Shown: positions 16,205-25,308 of the stretch, one piece after another | Numbering within the stretch: position 1 is the first letter of the stretch | Layout of the letters: each line of letters begins with the position of its first letter | From: Motiliproteus sp965230185 | GTDB lineage: Bacteria; Pseudomonadota; Gammaproteobacteria; Pseudomonadales; Balneatricaceae | Reading direction: 5' to 3' | DNA: 64,000 nt | NCBI GenBank assembly: GCA_965230185.1 | Contig: OZ245995.1 | Coordinates: 2,542,001-2,606,000 of the forward strand | The notes under the pieces: generated by a model | Told to the model about the DNA's origin: nothing | The model's database searches: none | The model's input: the letters and a program-made list of their open reading frames with translations, nothing else | Translations under genes and position numbers: made by a program

Positions 16205-17422
16205 ATGGCTGAGACGGCTGAATATGATCTCATTATTGTCGGCGGGGGCATGGTCGGGGCTACCCTGGCGGCCGCGCTGGATAATACTGAATTACGCATC
16301 GCGGTGATCGATGCCCGGCAACCTCCGGCGTTCAGTGCTGACCAGCCTCACGATCTGCGGGTTTCGGCTCTCAGTGTCGCCTCGCAACGCATTCTTGAAA
16401 ACGTGGGTGCCTGGGCTGGAATTCAGTCCCGTCGCTGCTGTCCTTACCGTCGAATGCGGGTCTGGGAAATGGAAGCCCGTGGCGACACCCTGTTCGACAG
16501 CGCCGATCTTGGTGAACCGGCACTGGGGCATATCGTCGAGAACCGGGTCATTCAGCTGGCACTCTGGGATCGTCTGGAGCGTTGCCGCAATGTCGACCTG
16601 CTCAGCCCCGTCACCATCGATGAAATCGATTATCAGCCCTCCGGCAGTCAGCTCTGTCTGGCCGATGGACGGGTGCTCCGCTGCCGGTTGCTGGTCGGGG
16701 CCGACGGTGGCCCGTCGCGGGTACGTCAGCAGGCCGGTATTGGTATTCGTGCCCGCGAGTACGCTCAGCACGCCCTGGTGGCGTACGTAGAAACGGCCTG
16801 CCCGCAGCAGGACATCACCTGGCAGAAATTCGTGCCGGCCGGACCGCTGGCATTTCTGCCGCTGACCGGTAATTACGCCTCCCTGGTCTGGTATAACCAC
16901 CCCGCCGAAGTGAAACGGTTGCTGGCATTGCCGGAGGAAGAGTTTCTGAGCGAGTTGTACCGTACTTTCCCGGCCGAGCTGGGAGAGATCAGGGCCCTGA
17001 AGGCGCGGGGCAGCTTTCCTCTTCGCTGTCAGCATGCGCTGGAATATGTGAAATCCGGCGTCGCGCTGGTGGGGGATGCTGCTCATATGATTCATCCGCT
17101 GGCCGGGCAGGGCGTCAATATCGGCCTGCTGGATGCTGGTGTGCTGGCCTCGGTGATCATCGAGGCGCTGGCCGAGCATCGGGATATCGGCGATGCCTCG
17201 ATTCTCCGTGGCTATGAGAAGCAGCGCCGTCAGCATAACCTGACCATGATGACGGTTATGGATCTGTTCTACCGGGTTTTCCGTCAGCAGAGCATGCCGC
17301 TGCGGATGGCGAGAAATCTGGGGCTCGGACTGGCGCAGAAGCTGGCGCCGGCGAGAAAAAGCGCGATGCGCTTTGCTATGGGACTGGAGGGGCCGTTACC
17401 GCCGCTGGCACGAAAACTCTGA
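16205..17422 (+). CDS. UbiH/UbiI/VisC-family FAD-dependent hydroxylase
   Basis: A 405-residue aromatic-ring hydroxylase of the ubiquinone-biosynthesis family. The N-terminal dinucleotide-binding motif is DLIIVGGGMVGATLAAAL, the DG motif is LLVGADGGPSRVRQQAG, and the second FAD motif is GVALVGDAAHMIHPLAGQGVNIGLLDA. Family enzymes hydroxylate octaprenylphenol intermediates, and this one is most likely UbiI (VisC)-like, although UbiH or UbiF cannot be excluded by eye. The start is ATG 16205 with GAGGA upstream. It is convergent with the phasin gene. Confidence 0.82.
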   Translation: MAETAEYDLIIVGGGMVGATLAAALDNTELRIAVIDARQPPAFSADQPHDLRVSALSVASQRILENVGAWAGIQSRRCCPYRRMRVWEMEARGDTLFDSADLGEPALGHIVENRVIQLALWDRLERCRNVDLLSPVTIDEIDYQPSGSQLCLADGRVLRCRLLVGADGGPSRVRQQAGIGIRAREYAQHALVAYVETACPQQDITWQKFVPAGPLAFLPLTGNYASLVWYNHPAEVKRLLALPEEEFLSELYRTFPAELGEIRALKARGSFPLRCQHALEYVKSGVALVGDAAHMIHPLAGQGVNIGLLDAGVLASVIIEALAEHRDIGDASILRGYEKQRRQHNLTMMTVMDLFYRVFRQQSMPLRMARNLGLGLAQKLAPARKSAMRFAMGLEGPLPPLARKL

Positions 17423-17514
17423 GGATGAGATGGCCAGTCATGCTGACACAGAGCCGCCGTGCGGCGTCGATCAGAACGGGTGAGTGACTGAGGAATCGGG
17501 ATAACGGGGCGAAG

Positions 17515-17550
17515 CTGCAACTGACCGGTCTGGAAAGCGGTCAGTTGCAG
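17515..17550. terminator. Perfect 13-bp hairpin between ubiI-like and phasin genes
   Basis: CTGCAACTGACCG (17515-17527) and CGGTCAGTTGCAG (17538-17550) form a perfect stem with a 10-base loop. It lies 10 bases beyond the phasin stop and about 90 beyond the convergent hydroxylase stop. No T-run follows on either side, so termination is probable but not certain. Confidence 0.6.
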
Positions 17551-17560
17551 GGCGTTCGGA

Positions 17561-18382
17561 TCAGGCTTTGCCGGTTCCGGAGGTGGTCGGTGCGGATGTC
17601 ATTGCCGGGGCCGCTTTAGGAGCGGTGGGAACGGCTTTGCTCCGGACCGGTTTCTGAGGGGCCGCTTTGGTTTCGGCGACGGGGCTGGCCGCAGGAGTTT
17701 TCTGGGTTGCTTTTTTTACCGTAGCCTTCTGAGTGGCTGCTTTCTTTGCAGCAGGTTTGGCTGCCGGAGCCGCTTTCTTTTCTGCCGTGGCTTTAGCCGG
17801 TGCCTTTTTTGCTGCTTTTACAGCGGCCGCGACTTTCGGTGCCGCTTTTTTGCGAGTGGTTTTGCGGGCGGCAGGCTTAGCCGTTGCGGCGATTGTTTCG
17901 GTTTTCTGTGCCGCTGCAACCGGGCTGGTTTTGCTGGCCGTTTCGGCAGGCTTGTCGGCTTCAGGCTGGGGCTTCACCGGCGCGGGCCGGGCAGCGGGAG
18001 CCGGCTGGGAGGCGGAAGGCGTCAGCGGGGAACCCGCAAAAAGCTCATTCAGTGAAGTCAGTGGATCGAAGCCTTCCAGGCTCTGCTCGACAACGGCTTT
18101 AATGGCTGCGGAGGCCTCGTTGATGGCTGCGGCATTGAGACCGGCTGTGTTTGCCAGTTTTGCTTCGAAATCGCGGGCGAAGCTGATCTGCAGCTCCAGC
18201 GCGGCCTGTGGATCGGCGGCGGTAGACAGCGCCTGGATCTGTCTGACGCTGGCGGTAACGCAGTCGCTGATGCATTCGGTTTGCAGGCTGGTCAGTTTCT
18301 CCAGCGTTTTGCGGTTGATTTCCGCGACATCCAGAACTGGTTTAAAGCTGGATTCCATATCCTTAAAGAGAGTTTCGTACAT
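17561..18382 (-). CDS. Phasin-family protein with Ala/Lys-rich tail
   Basis: A 273-residue protein. The first about 115 residues form a helical phasin domain (NRKTLEKLTSLQTECISDC, SFARDFEAKLANTAGLN). From about residue 130 it becomes low-complexity Ala/Pro/Lys-rich, with AKKAPAKATAEKKAAPAAKP-type repeats like the DNA-binding tails of PhaF and histone H1-like proteins. Phasins coat polyhydroxyalkanoate granules, and basic tails may tether granules to DNA; the tethering is inference. No PHA synthase is in the window. A strong sigma-70-type promoter lies upstream (18461-18489). Confidence 0.82.
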   Translation of the reverse strand: MYETLFKDMESSFKPVLDVAEINRKTLEKLTSLQTECISDCVTASVRQIQALSTAADPQAALELQISFARDFEAKLANTAGLNAAAINEASAAIKAVVEQSLEGFDPLTSLNELFAGSPLTPSASQPAPAARPAPVKPQPEADKPAETASKTSPVAAAQKTETIAATAKPAARKTTRKKAAPKVAAAVKAAKKAPAKATAEKKAAPAAKPAAKKAATQKATVKKATQKTPAASPVAETKAAPQKPVRSKAVPTAPKAAPAMTSAPTTSGTGKA

Positions 18383-18460
18383 GGTCGTGCTCCATATCGA
18401 AATTAAACAGATAAACCCTGTTGTTGCTGATTTGTGCGACGCAGCAATAAATATGGGCTG

Positions 18461-18489
18461 ACTATAGAGGCTGCACAGTTTTTAGTCAA
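18461..18489 (-). promoter_or_regulatory. Sigma-70-type promoter for the phasin gene
   Basis: On the minus strand TTGACT (18484-18489) and TATAGT (18461-18466) are separated by exactly 17 bases. The predicted start of transcription is near 18454, about 70 bases upstream of the phasin ATG. Confidence 0.7.
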
Positions 18490-18635
18490 TATTGTTTGGT
18501 GCGTTGCGGAATCTCAGCTCTGCTGAGCGTCAGACCGCAGCTGTGGATGAGTCAATGACGGTCTGTTTGCCCGGCCGTAGGGGGGCTGGCAGCGACACGC
18601 AGGAACAGAACAGGAACGGAGTTACAGGAATAACC

Positions 18636-19460
18636 ATGACAAAGAATCTGCTGATTACCGGTTGCTCGTCCGGTATTGGTGAAGCGACGGCCCATATGGC
18701 ACGGGAGCGGGGGTATCGGGTGATAGCCACGGCTCGCAGTGAGACGGACACGCAAAGGCTGGCCGGCCAGGGGTTTACGGTGCTGCGACTGGACCTCAAC
18801 AGCAGTGAATCGATTGAAGAAGCGGTTGAGCAGTTATCGGCACTGCTGGATGGCGATCTGGATGCGGTATTTCACAACGGTGCCTATGGTCAGCCGGGAG
18901 CTCTTGAAGATCTCAGCCGCGAAGCCCTGCGCCAGCAGTTCGAGACCAATCTGTTCGGCTGGCACGAGCTGAACAACCGGCTGCTGCCGATACTGAGAGC
19001 GCAGGGCCGGGGGCACATTATTTTCAACAGCTCGGTGCTGGGGCTGGTCTGCATGCCCTATCGGGGAGCTTACAACGCCTCCAAGTTTGCTCTTGAGGCC
19101 TATGCCGACACCCTGCGAATGGAACTGAACGGCTCCGGCATCCGGGTCGTGCTGGTGGAGCCGGGACCGATAGAGAGTCGTTTCCGTCAGAACGCCTATG
19201 CTGCCTTTATGCGTCATGTGGATCGAACTGCTAGTCTTCACAGGAAGTCATATGACCAGATGATAGCCAGATTACAGCAACCGGGAGCCACCAGTCGCTT
19301 CACTCTTGAAGCCGATGCTGTCGCTGCTAAGGTATTGAAATCAATTGAAGCGAGACGGTCGAAAACGCGTTACTATGTGACCTTTCCGACTTATTTGTTC
19401 GCCTTTTTAAAGCGTCTGCTGCCAGCCGCCGTACTCGATTCGCTGTTGCGCCGGGGCTGA
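18636..19460 (+). CDS. Short-chain dehydrogenase/reductase (SDR)
   Basis: A 274-residue classical SDR enzyme. The cofactor motif TGCSSGIGEATA is at residues 8-19, an HNGAYG motif (the NNAG equivalent) is near residue 83, and the catalytic serine and YNASKFA (YxxxK) are around 130-150. It ends with a hydrophobic-basic tail (LFAFLKRLLPAAVLDSLLRRG) that may touch membrane. Substrate unknown. The start at ATG 18636 has AGGAA five bases upstream; the longer frame from 18492 lacks SDR sequence. It is followed after 21 bases by the M16 protease gene. Confidence 0.88.
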   Translation: MTKNLLITGCSSGIGEATAHMARERGYRVIATARSETDTQRLAGQGFTVLRLDLNSSESIEEAVEQLSALLDGDLDAVFHNGAYGQPGALEDLSREALRQQFETNLFGWHELNNRLLPILRAQGRGHIIFNSSVLGLVCMPYRGAYNASKFALEAYADTLRMELNGSGIRVVLVEPGPIESRFRQNAYAAFMRHVDRTASLHRKSYDQMIARLQQPGATSRFTLEADAVAAKVLKSIEARRSKTRYYVTFPTYLFAFLKRLLPAAVLDSLLRRG

Positions 19461-19481
19461 GTCAATGCACAAGGATTTTTC

Positions 19482-22445
19482 ATGAGCACCAAGACCACAA
19501 CAGACAATTCTCAGACTGCACCGACCGGGGCCGCATCGGCCCATAAGAGTTTCCGCTTTATCCGCTCAGAGCAGATTGCTTCACTGGGCGTGGAAGTCGC
19601 CGAGTATGAGCATCTCGTCACCGGTGCCCGGCATTTTCATATCGCTGCGGACAACAGTGAGAACGTCTTTCTGGTTGCGTTGCGAACCATTCCCACCGAC
19701 TCCAGCGGCGTTGCCCATATTCTTGAACATACGGCCCTCTGCGGCAGCGAGCGTTATCCGGTCCGCGATCCCTTCTTTATGATGATCCGCCGTTCGCTGA
19801 ATACCTTCATGAACGCGTTTACCAGCAGCGACTGGACCGCCTATCCCTTTGCCAGCCAGAACCGCAAGGACTTCTTTAACCTCATGGATGTCTATCTGGA
19901 TGCGGTATTTTTCTCGCGGCTGGATCCGCTGGACTTCGCCCAGGAAGGTCATCGGCTGGAGTTTGCCGAAGCCGGCAATTCAGATTCCGAGCTGACCTTC
20001 AAAGGGGTGGTCTTCAACGAGATGAAGGGGGCGATGAGTTCACCGGTCAGCACCCTCTGGCAGACCCTGAGTAAGCACCTGTTCGGAACCACCACCTACC
20101 ACTACAACAGCGGAGGTGAGCCGGAATGCATCCCCGACCTTCGCTATGAAGACCTGAAAAAGTTTTACGAAGTTCACTATCACCCCTCCAATGCGGTGTT
20201 CATGACCTTCGGGGATATCCCGGCGGCTGAACATCAGGAACGTTTTGAACGGCTGGCACTCAGCAGATTCCAGCGTCTGGAGCAGGTCATCAGCGTCGGC
20301 GACGAGAAGCGCTACCACGCCCCGGTCCGGGTCGAGGAGGCCTACGCACTGGACGAGGCCGACAGCGATCGCAAGAGTCATATGGTGCTGGGCTGGTTGC
20401 TGGGGCACAGTATTAATCTGGAAGAGCAGCTGGAAGCAGACCTGTTGTCCCGGGTACTGCTGGACAACAGTGCCTCGCCGCTCCGCCATGCGCTGGAGAC
20501 TTCTGAACTGGGCACAGCGCCATCTCCCCTTTGCGGGCTGGAGGACTCCAACCGCGAAATGAGCTTCATGTGCGGACTGGAAGGCTGTAATCCCGACCAG
20601 GCCGATGAAGTTGAAGCACTGATTCTGTCGGTGTTGGAGAAGGTCGCCGAGGAGGGGGTTCCGCAGTCCCGGGTGGAAGCGGTACTGCACCAGCTGGAGC
20701 TGAGTCAGCGGGAAATTGGCGGTGACAGCTATCCCTATGGCCTGCAGCTGATTCTCTCTGGCCTGTCGACCGCCATCCACCGTGGTGATCCTATCGCCTT
20801 GCTGAATATCGATCCGGTTCTGGAGAAGCTGCGGGAGCAGATTAAACAGCCCGACTACATACAGCAGCTGGTGAAACGTTATCTGCTGGATAATGCCCAT
20901 CGGGTTCGCCTGACGCTGCGTCCGGATTCCGAGCTGGCCTCCCGTCGGGACGCCGCTGAAGCAATGCGGTTGCAACGGATCAGGGATTCCCTCAGCGATG
21001 AGCAGAAAAAAGCGATTGTTGAGCAGTCGGCTGCCCTTGAGCAGCGGCAGATGCAGCAGGATGACGAATCGATTCTGCCACGGGTCGGACTCGAAGATAT
21101 TCCGGAAGACTTCGCCATTCCTGAAGGCGAGCACCGCGACAGCGGCTGTGGTCGATTCGATTTTTACGGGCAGGGCACCAACGGACTGGTTTATCAGCAG
21201 ATTGTCGTGGAAATGCCGGAGTTGACCGAGCAGCAACAGCAATTGCTGCCCTATCTCAGTTGCTGTCTCACCGAGCTGGGGTGTGGTGAGCGCGATTATC
21301 AGCAGGTCCAGGTCTGGCAGAGCAGCATCAGTGGCGGCGTCAGCGCTTTCAGCTCGGTACGTGGAGCTATTGATGATGAGCAACAGGTACAGGGGTACTT
21401 TACTCTTTCCGGTAAGGCGCTGGCACGCAACGCCGAAGCGCTGACGGAGTTGCTGGAGACTACCTTTAACGAAGTCCGTTTCGATGAGGTCGCACGAATC
21501 CGGGAGCTGGTTTCTATGCAGCGAGCCCGCCGTGAGCAGAGCATCACCGGTAGCGGTCACAGCCTGGCAATGTCGGCGGCGATCAGTGGCTACAGCCCGG
21601 CCGCGGCGCTCAGTCATCGCCAGGGCGGTCTGCAGGGGATTGTCTGGGTTAAGGAGCTTGATGACCGCCTTAAAGATGATGAGGCACTGGCCGATTTTGC
21701 CGATCAGCTACAGCAGTTGCACCGGCTGATTCAGCAAGCGCCTCGTCAGTTCCTCTGCGTCGCCGAGCCTGAAAGGGAGAATGAGCTGAAGGAGGCGCTG
21801 GAGCAGCATTGGCAGCCGTCAACTGCCGGCAATGAGTTCCGGGCATTCAGTCTGCCGGCAACCCGGACCGCGGTGAAACAGGCCTGGGGAACCAGCACCC
21901 AGGTTAATTTCTGTGCCCGGGCCTACCCGACGGTGCCGGTCGAGCATGAGGATGCGGCAGCCCTGACGGTACTGGGCGGCTTCCTCCGTAACGGCTATCT
22001 GCATCGGGCCGTTCGTGAACAGGGAGGGGCCTACGGCGGTGGTGCCGGTCAGGATTCTGCCAGCGCCTCGTTCCGCTTCTTCTCCTACCGTGATCCGCGC
22101 CTGGAGGAGACACTGACCGATTTCGACAGCTCAATCGACTGGTTGCTGGAGGAGGAACACCCCGCGCAGCGGCTGGAGGAGGCGATTCTCGGGGTGATCG
22201 GCTCAATCGACAAGCCGGGATCTCCGGCCGGAGAGGCGAAGCAGGCGTTCCATAACGAGCTGTTCGGCCGTACCGCCGACCAGCGCCGTCGGTTCCGCTC
22301 GCGCGTGCTGAAGGTTACTGTCGATGATCTGAAACGGGTGGCACGCAGCTATCTGAAGGATAAACCGGCCAGTACCGCAGTCATTACCGACCAGCAGACA
22401 GCCGAGGCCTGTGGTCAGCAGGGGTATGAGGTGTTTTCGGCCTGA
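19482..22445 (+). CDS. M16C-type insulinase-family zinc metalloprotease (PreP-like)
   Basis: A 987-residue clamshell peptidase resembling presequence protease/PreP and other M16C proteins. The inverted zinc motif HILEH (79-83) and a downstream NEMKGAMS glutamate (around 180) are present. The long N-terminal LCGSERYPVRDPFFMMIRRSL region is characteristic of the subfamily, and length matches (about 970-1000). It should degrade small unstructured peptides. No signal peptide is evident, so it is probably cytoplasmic. It is probably co-transcribed with the SDR gene and is followed by a terminator at 22507. Confidence 0.9.
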   Translation: MSTKTTTDNSQTAPTGAASAHKSFRFIRSEQIASLGVEVAEYEHLVTGARHFHIAADNSENVFLVALRTIPTDSSGVAHILEHTALCGSERYPVRDPFFMMIRRSLNTFMNAFTSSDWTAYPFASQNRKDFFNLMDVYLDAVFFSRLDPLDFAQEGHRLEFAEAGNSDSELTFKGVVFNEMKGAMSSPVSTLWQTLSKHLFGTTTYHYNSGGEPECIPDLRYEDLKKFYEVHYHPSNAVFMTFGDIPAAEHQERFERLALSRFQRLEQVISVGDEKRYHAPVRVEEAYALDEADSDRKSHMVLGWLLGHSINLEEQLEADLLSRVLLDNSASPLRHALETSELGTAPSPLCGLEDSNREMSFMCGLEGCNPDQADEVEALILSVLEKVAEEGVPQSRVEAVLHQLELSQREIGGDSYPYGLQLILSGLSTAIHRGDPIALLNIDPVLEKLREQIKQPDYIQQLVKRYLLDNAHRVRLTLRPDSELASRRDAAEAMRLQRIRDSLSDEQKKAIVEQSAALEQRQMQQDDESILPRVGLEDIPEDFAIPEGEHRDSGCGRFDFYGQGTNGLVYQQIVVEMPELTEQQQQLLPYLSCCLTELGCGERDYQQVQVWQSSISGGVSAFSSVRGAIDDEQQVQGYFTLSGKALARNAEALTELLETTFNEVRFDEVARIRELVSMQRARREQSITGSGHSLAMSAAISGYSPAAALSHRQGGLQGIVWVKELDDRLKDDEALADFADQLQQLHRLIQQAPRQFLCVAEPERENELKEALEQHWQPSTAGNEFRAFSLPATRTAVKQAWGTSTQVNFCARAYPTVPVEHEDAAALTVLGGFLRNGYLHRAVREQGGAYGGGAGQDSASASFRFFSYRDPRLEETLTDFDSSIDWLLEEEHPAQRLEEAILGVIGSIDKPGSPAGEAKQAFHNELFGRTADQRRRFRSRVLKVTVDDLKRVARSYLKDKPASTAVITDQQTAEACGQQGYEVFSA

Positions 22446-22506
22446 GCTGCACTCTGCAGTACCTGAATAGCCGGGCAGAATGAATAACCGGCTTCTCACC
22501 TGTTAC

Positions 22507-22540
22507 CGGGATGATCTGGAAGGTCATCCCGTTTATTTAT
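22507..22540 (+). terminator. Intrinsic terminator after the M16C protease
   Basis: CGGGATGA (22507-22514) pairs with TCATCCCG (22524-22531), followed by the T-rich TTTATTTAT. It lies about 60 bases past the stop codon. Confidence 0.8.
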
Positions 22541-22655
22541 TCAGAGGTTGTCAAAATCAGCTGGCGGGCGGGCAGATCGGCGAGTAGCCGGTCGGTTGTC
22601 AGCGCTGTAGCGGGTCAGTGGCCCGCTGGTTAAATCAGCACAGAAGGGGGAGTGG

Positions 22656-23603
22656 GTGTCTTACGATATCGATAATCGACTGGTCGTTGGTCTGGCGTCC
22701 AGCGCTCTGTTTGATCTGTCTGAATCGGATGCTGTGTTTCAGAGTCGTGGCGAGCAGGCTTACCGCCATTATCAGCGTGAGCAACAGGAGGTGCCGCTGC
22801 GTCCCGGAGTCGCCTTCCCCTTTGTTCGCCGGTTGCTGTCGCTGAACAGTCTGGCACCGGATAATCCGCCCGTGGAAGTGGTGTTGCTGTCCCATAATGA
22901 TCCCGATACCGGACTGCGGGTGTTCAAGTCCATTGAGCATCATCAGCTGGGGATCACCCGGGCGGTGTTTCTGCAGGGCAGGAATCCTTATAAGTATGTA
23001 CCGGCCTTTAATATCAGTCTGTTTCTCACCGCCAATGAAGGGGATGTCAATCAGGCTGCTGACGAGGGCTTTCCCGCCGGTCTGGTGCTGCGATCAGCTC
23101 TCGAAGATGACTGTGACGATGAAGAGCTGCGGCTGGCGTTCGATTTTGACGGGGTGCTGGCCGACGATGAATCGGAAGCGGTCTATCAGCGGGGGGATCT
23201 TGAGACGTTTCAGCAACATGAGGTGGATAATGCCGGGGTGCCGCATAACCCGGGCCCTCTGAAGGAGTTTCTTGAGAAGATTTCCCGTATTCAGCAGCTG
23301 GAGCAGGCCCGTTGCGAACAGGATGAGAGTTACCGTCCCCGGCTGCGGGTAGCGATCGTCACCGCCCGCAATGCGCCTGCCCATGAGCGGGTGATCAATA
23401 CCATGCGCAGCTGGGATATTATGGTCAACGATGCCTTCTTTCTGGGAGGTGTTGAGAAGCGGCGGGTACTGGAGGTGCTGAGGCCCCACATCTTCTTTGA
23501 CGACCAGCGCCTGCATCTCGATGCTACGTCCAGCGTATTGCCGTCCGTACATATTCCTTTCGGCATTGCCAATCAGAAGCCCGGAAAGAACGCAGCGGAG
23601 TAA
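22656..23603 (+). CDS. Cytosolic 5'-nucleotidase family protein
   Basis: A 315-residue protein resembling the bacterial 5'-nucleotidase family PF06189. Typical segments are VVGLASSALFDL at the start, PVEVVLLSHNDPDTGLRVFKSIEHHQLGI, LFLTANEGDVNQA, and the acidic LAFDFDGVLADDESE motif (about 160-174), the DxD-type centre. A later VAIVTARNAPAHERVI matches motif II of haloacid-dehalogenase-like phosphatases. It would dephosphorylate nucleoside monophosphates in the cytoplasm. The start is GTG 22656 behind a GGGGGAG ribosome site. Convergent with pabB. Confidence 0.85.
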   Translation: MSYDIDNRLVVGLASSALFDLSESDAVFQSRGEQAYRHYQREQQEVPLRPGVAFPFVRRLLSLNSLAPDNPPVEVVLLSHNDPDTGLRVFKSIEHHQLGITRAVFLQGRNPYKYVPAFNISLFLTANEGDVNQAADEGFPAGLVLRSALEDDCDDEELRLAFDFDGVLADDESEAVYQRGDLETFQQHEVDNAGVPHNPGPLKEFLEKISRIQQLEQARCEQDESYRPRLRVAIVTARNAPAHERVINTMRSWDIMVNDAFFLGGVEKRRVLEVLRPHIFFDDQRLHLDATSSVLPSVHIPFGIANQKPGKNAAE

Positions 23604-23676
23604 ACTCCGCCGTTCCGGAAAGGCTGCGTTTGTCGGTGTCAGGCCATTTCGGATGGTGCGCCGGCTTTCGGGCTGT

Positions 23677-25167
23677 TTACCGGGGCTGTGCTGTCGTGGC
23701 CAGGCGGGTGGCGCCGGACTCCGCTGAAGACGGACCGCCAAAGGCCTTTTCCAGCGGGCCGATCAGGTTGCTGACCTTGTCGAAGGTTTCCTGGTACTCC
23801 TCCTCACAGCGGGAATCGGCAACGATACCGCCGCCGGCCCAGCAGTGCAGCCGATTCTGTCGGGCAACCAGGGTGCGTATACAGATGCTGGTGTCGACAT
23901 TGCCATTAAAGCCGATATAACCCACTGAACCACAATAAGCGGAACGCCGGTGTGGCTCCAGTTCCTCGATAATCTCCATCGCCCTTACTTTCGGAGCACC
24001 GGTAATGGAACCGCCCGGGAAACTTCCCTCCAGCAGGGGCAGGCAGTCGGCGGTGCTGTTAAGGGCGCCGGTGATGGTGGTCACCAGGTGGTGGACATTC
24101 GCGTAGCTTTCGATATCGAACAGCTTAGGCACCCGAATACTGCCGGTGCTGCAGGTACGTCCCAGGTCGTTGCGAAGCAGGTCTACGATCATCAGGTTCT
24201 CGGCCCGGTCCTTGGGGCTGGCTGCCAGCGCCTGTGCCAGCCGCTGATCCTGCTCGGGGGTAGCCCCCCGGGGGCGGGTGCCCTTAATCGGTTTTGTCTC
24301 CACCTGCAGTTCCCTGACCCGGATAAAGCGTTCCGGCGACAGACTGAGCAGCTCCGCATCATTCAGCTGCAGGAAGGCGGAGAATGGAGTGGGGGCCTGT
24401 TGCCGAAGCCAGCGATAAGCCTGCCAGCTGTCACCGCAGGTCTCTGCACTGAAGCGTTGAGCCAGGTTGACCTGGTAGCAGTCGCCGGCATTGATATAGT
24501 CGATAATGCGATTAAAGCGCTGCCGGTACTCGTCGAAACTGAGGTTGGATCGGAAGGCCGAGCCGAGTCTGAATGGTTCCCGGGTTGCATCCGGTCCGGG
24601 CCCCGGGTCCTGGAGGTGCGTCGCCAGCAGCTCCATGGCTGGGCGCTGCTGCTGATCCCGGTAGATCAGCCAGCTCTGCTGCTGCTGGTGGTCTGTAATC
24701 ACCGCCCAGCGATAGATGCCGACCTGCATCTCCGGCAGATCGATATCGTTTTCAGCCTGTTGAGGCAGTCGCTCCAGATTTCGACCCAGGTCGTAACTGA
24801 AATATCCCAGAGCGCCGCCGTCAAAGGGCAGTTCTGAATCCTGAGGCGGGCAATCACCGAGACCTTCGGCCAGAAGCACTGACTGCAGGGCCTGAAACGG
24901 GCTGCCATCCAGTGGCTGCCGGGATCCATCCGGCTGTTCACGCCAGCAGCGGCTGCCATGGCTGATAACACGGCATACCGGGTCCGCGCAGAGTATGTCG
25001 AAGCGCCCCTGGGTGGAGCGGGGTCTGCCGCTGTCCAGAAATGCCGGCCAGGGCAGGTGGCGCAGCTTTTCGAAGAGTTCGGTGCTGTCCGTCTGGTAGT
25101 CGAGGGGGATTCTGTACACTGCTGGATTACGTCCGGAATGAGCAAAAACGCATTGTACTGAATTCAT
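23677..25167 (-). CDS. pabB: Aminodeoxychorismate synthase component I
   Basis: A 496-residue chorismate-utilising enzyme, which with a glutamine amidotransferase (PabA) makes 4-amino-4-deoxychorismate for folate. The signature VETKPIKGTRPRGATPEQD contains the PIKGT lysine that marks PabB rather than anthranilate synthase TrpE (PIAGT). Other conserved stretches are DYINAGDCYQVNLAQRF, DRAENLMIVDLLRNDLGR and FPGGSITGAPKVRAMEII. The C-terminal about 20 residues are variable. No pabA lies in the window. Divergent from the hydrolase gene at 25309. Confidence 0.93.
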   Translation of the reverse strand: MNSVQCVFAHSGRNPAVYRIPLDYQTDSTELFEKLRHLPWPAFLDSGRPRSTQGRFDILCADPVCRVISHGSRCWREQPDGSRQPLDGSPFQALQSVLLAEGLGDCPPQDSELPFDGGALGYFSYDLGRNLERLPQQAENDIDLPEMQVGIYRWAVITDHQQQQSWLIYRDQQQRPAMELLATHLQDPGPGPDATREPFRLGSAFRSNLSFDEYRQRFNRIIDYINAGDCYQVNLAQRFSAETCGDSWQAYRWLRQQAPTPFSAFLQLNDAELLSLSPERFIRVRELQVETKPIKGTRPRGATPEQDQRLAQALAASPKDRAENLMIVDLLRNDLGRTCSTGSIRVPKLFDIESYANVHHLVTTITGALNSTADCLPLLEGSFPGGSITGAPKVRAMEIIEELEPHRRSAYCGSVGYIGFNGNVDTSICIRTLVARQNRLHCWAGGGIVADSRCEEEYQETFDKVSNLIGPLEKAFGGPSSAESGATRLATTAQPR

Positions 25168-25308
25168 CGTCAGAAGCCATATTTACGGGCGTCGTGTTTG
25201 GTTTTCACGGCGTCCTGACGATAATTGCCGGTTTGGACAGACAGCCTGGCTGCTGACGGGGTGATTGTCTACAATCTGAGACTTCGCTTATCGGGATTAC
25301 TGCCACAT

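Noticed and set aside
20040..21617. Long minus-strand ORF (525 residues) opposite the M16C protease
   Set aside because: It is a shadow frame arising from GC-rich codon use; the plus strand carries a full-length protease with its zinc motif.
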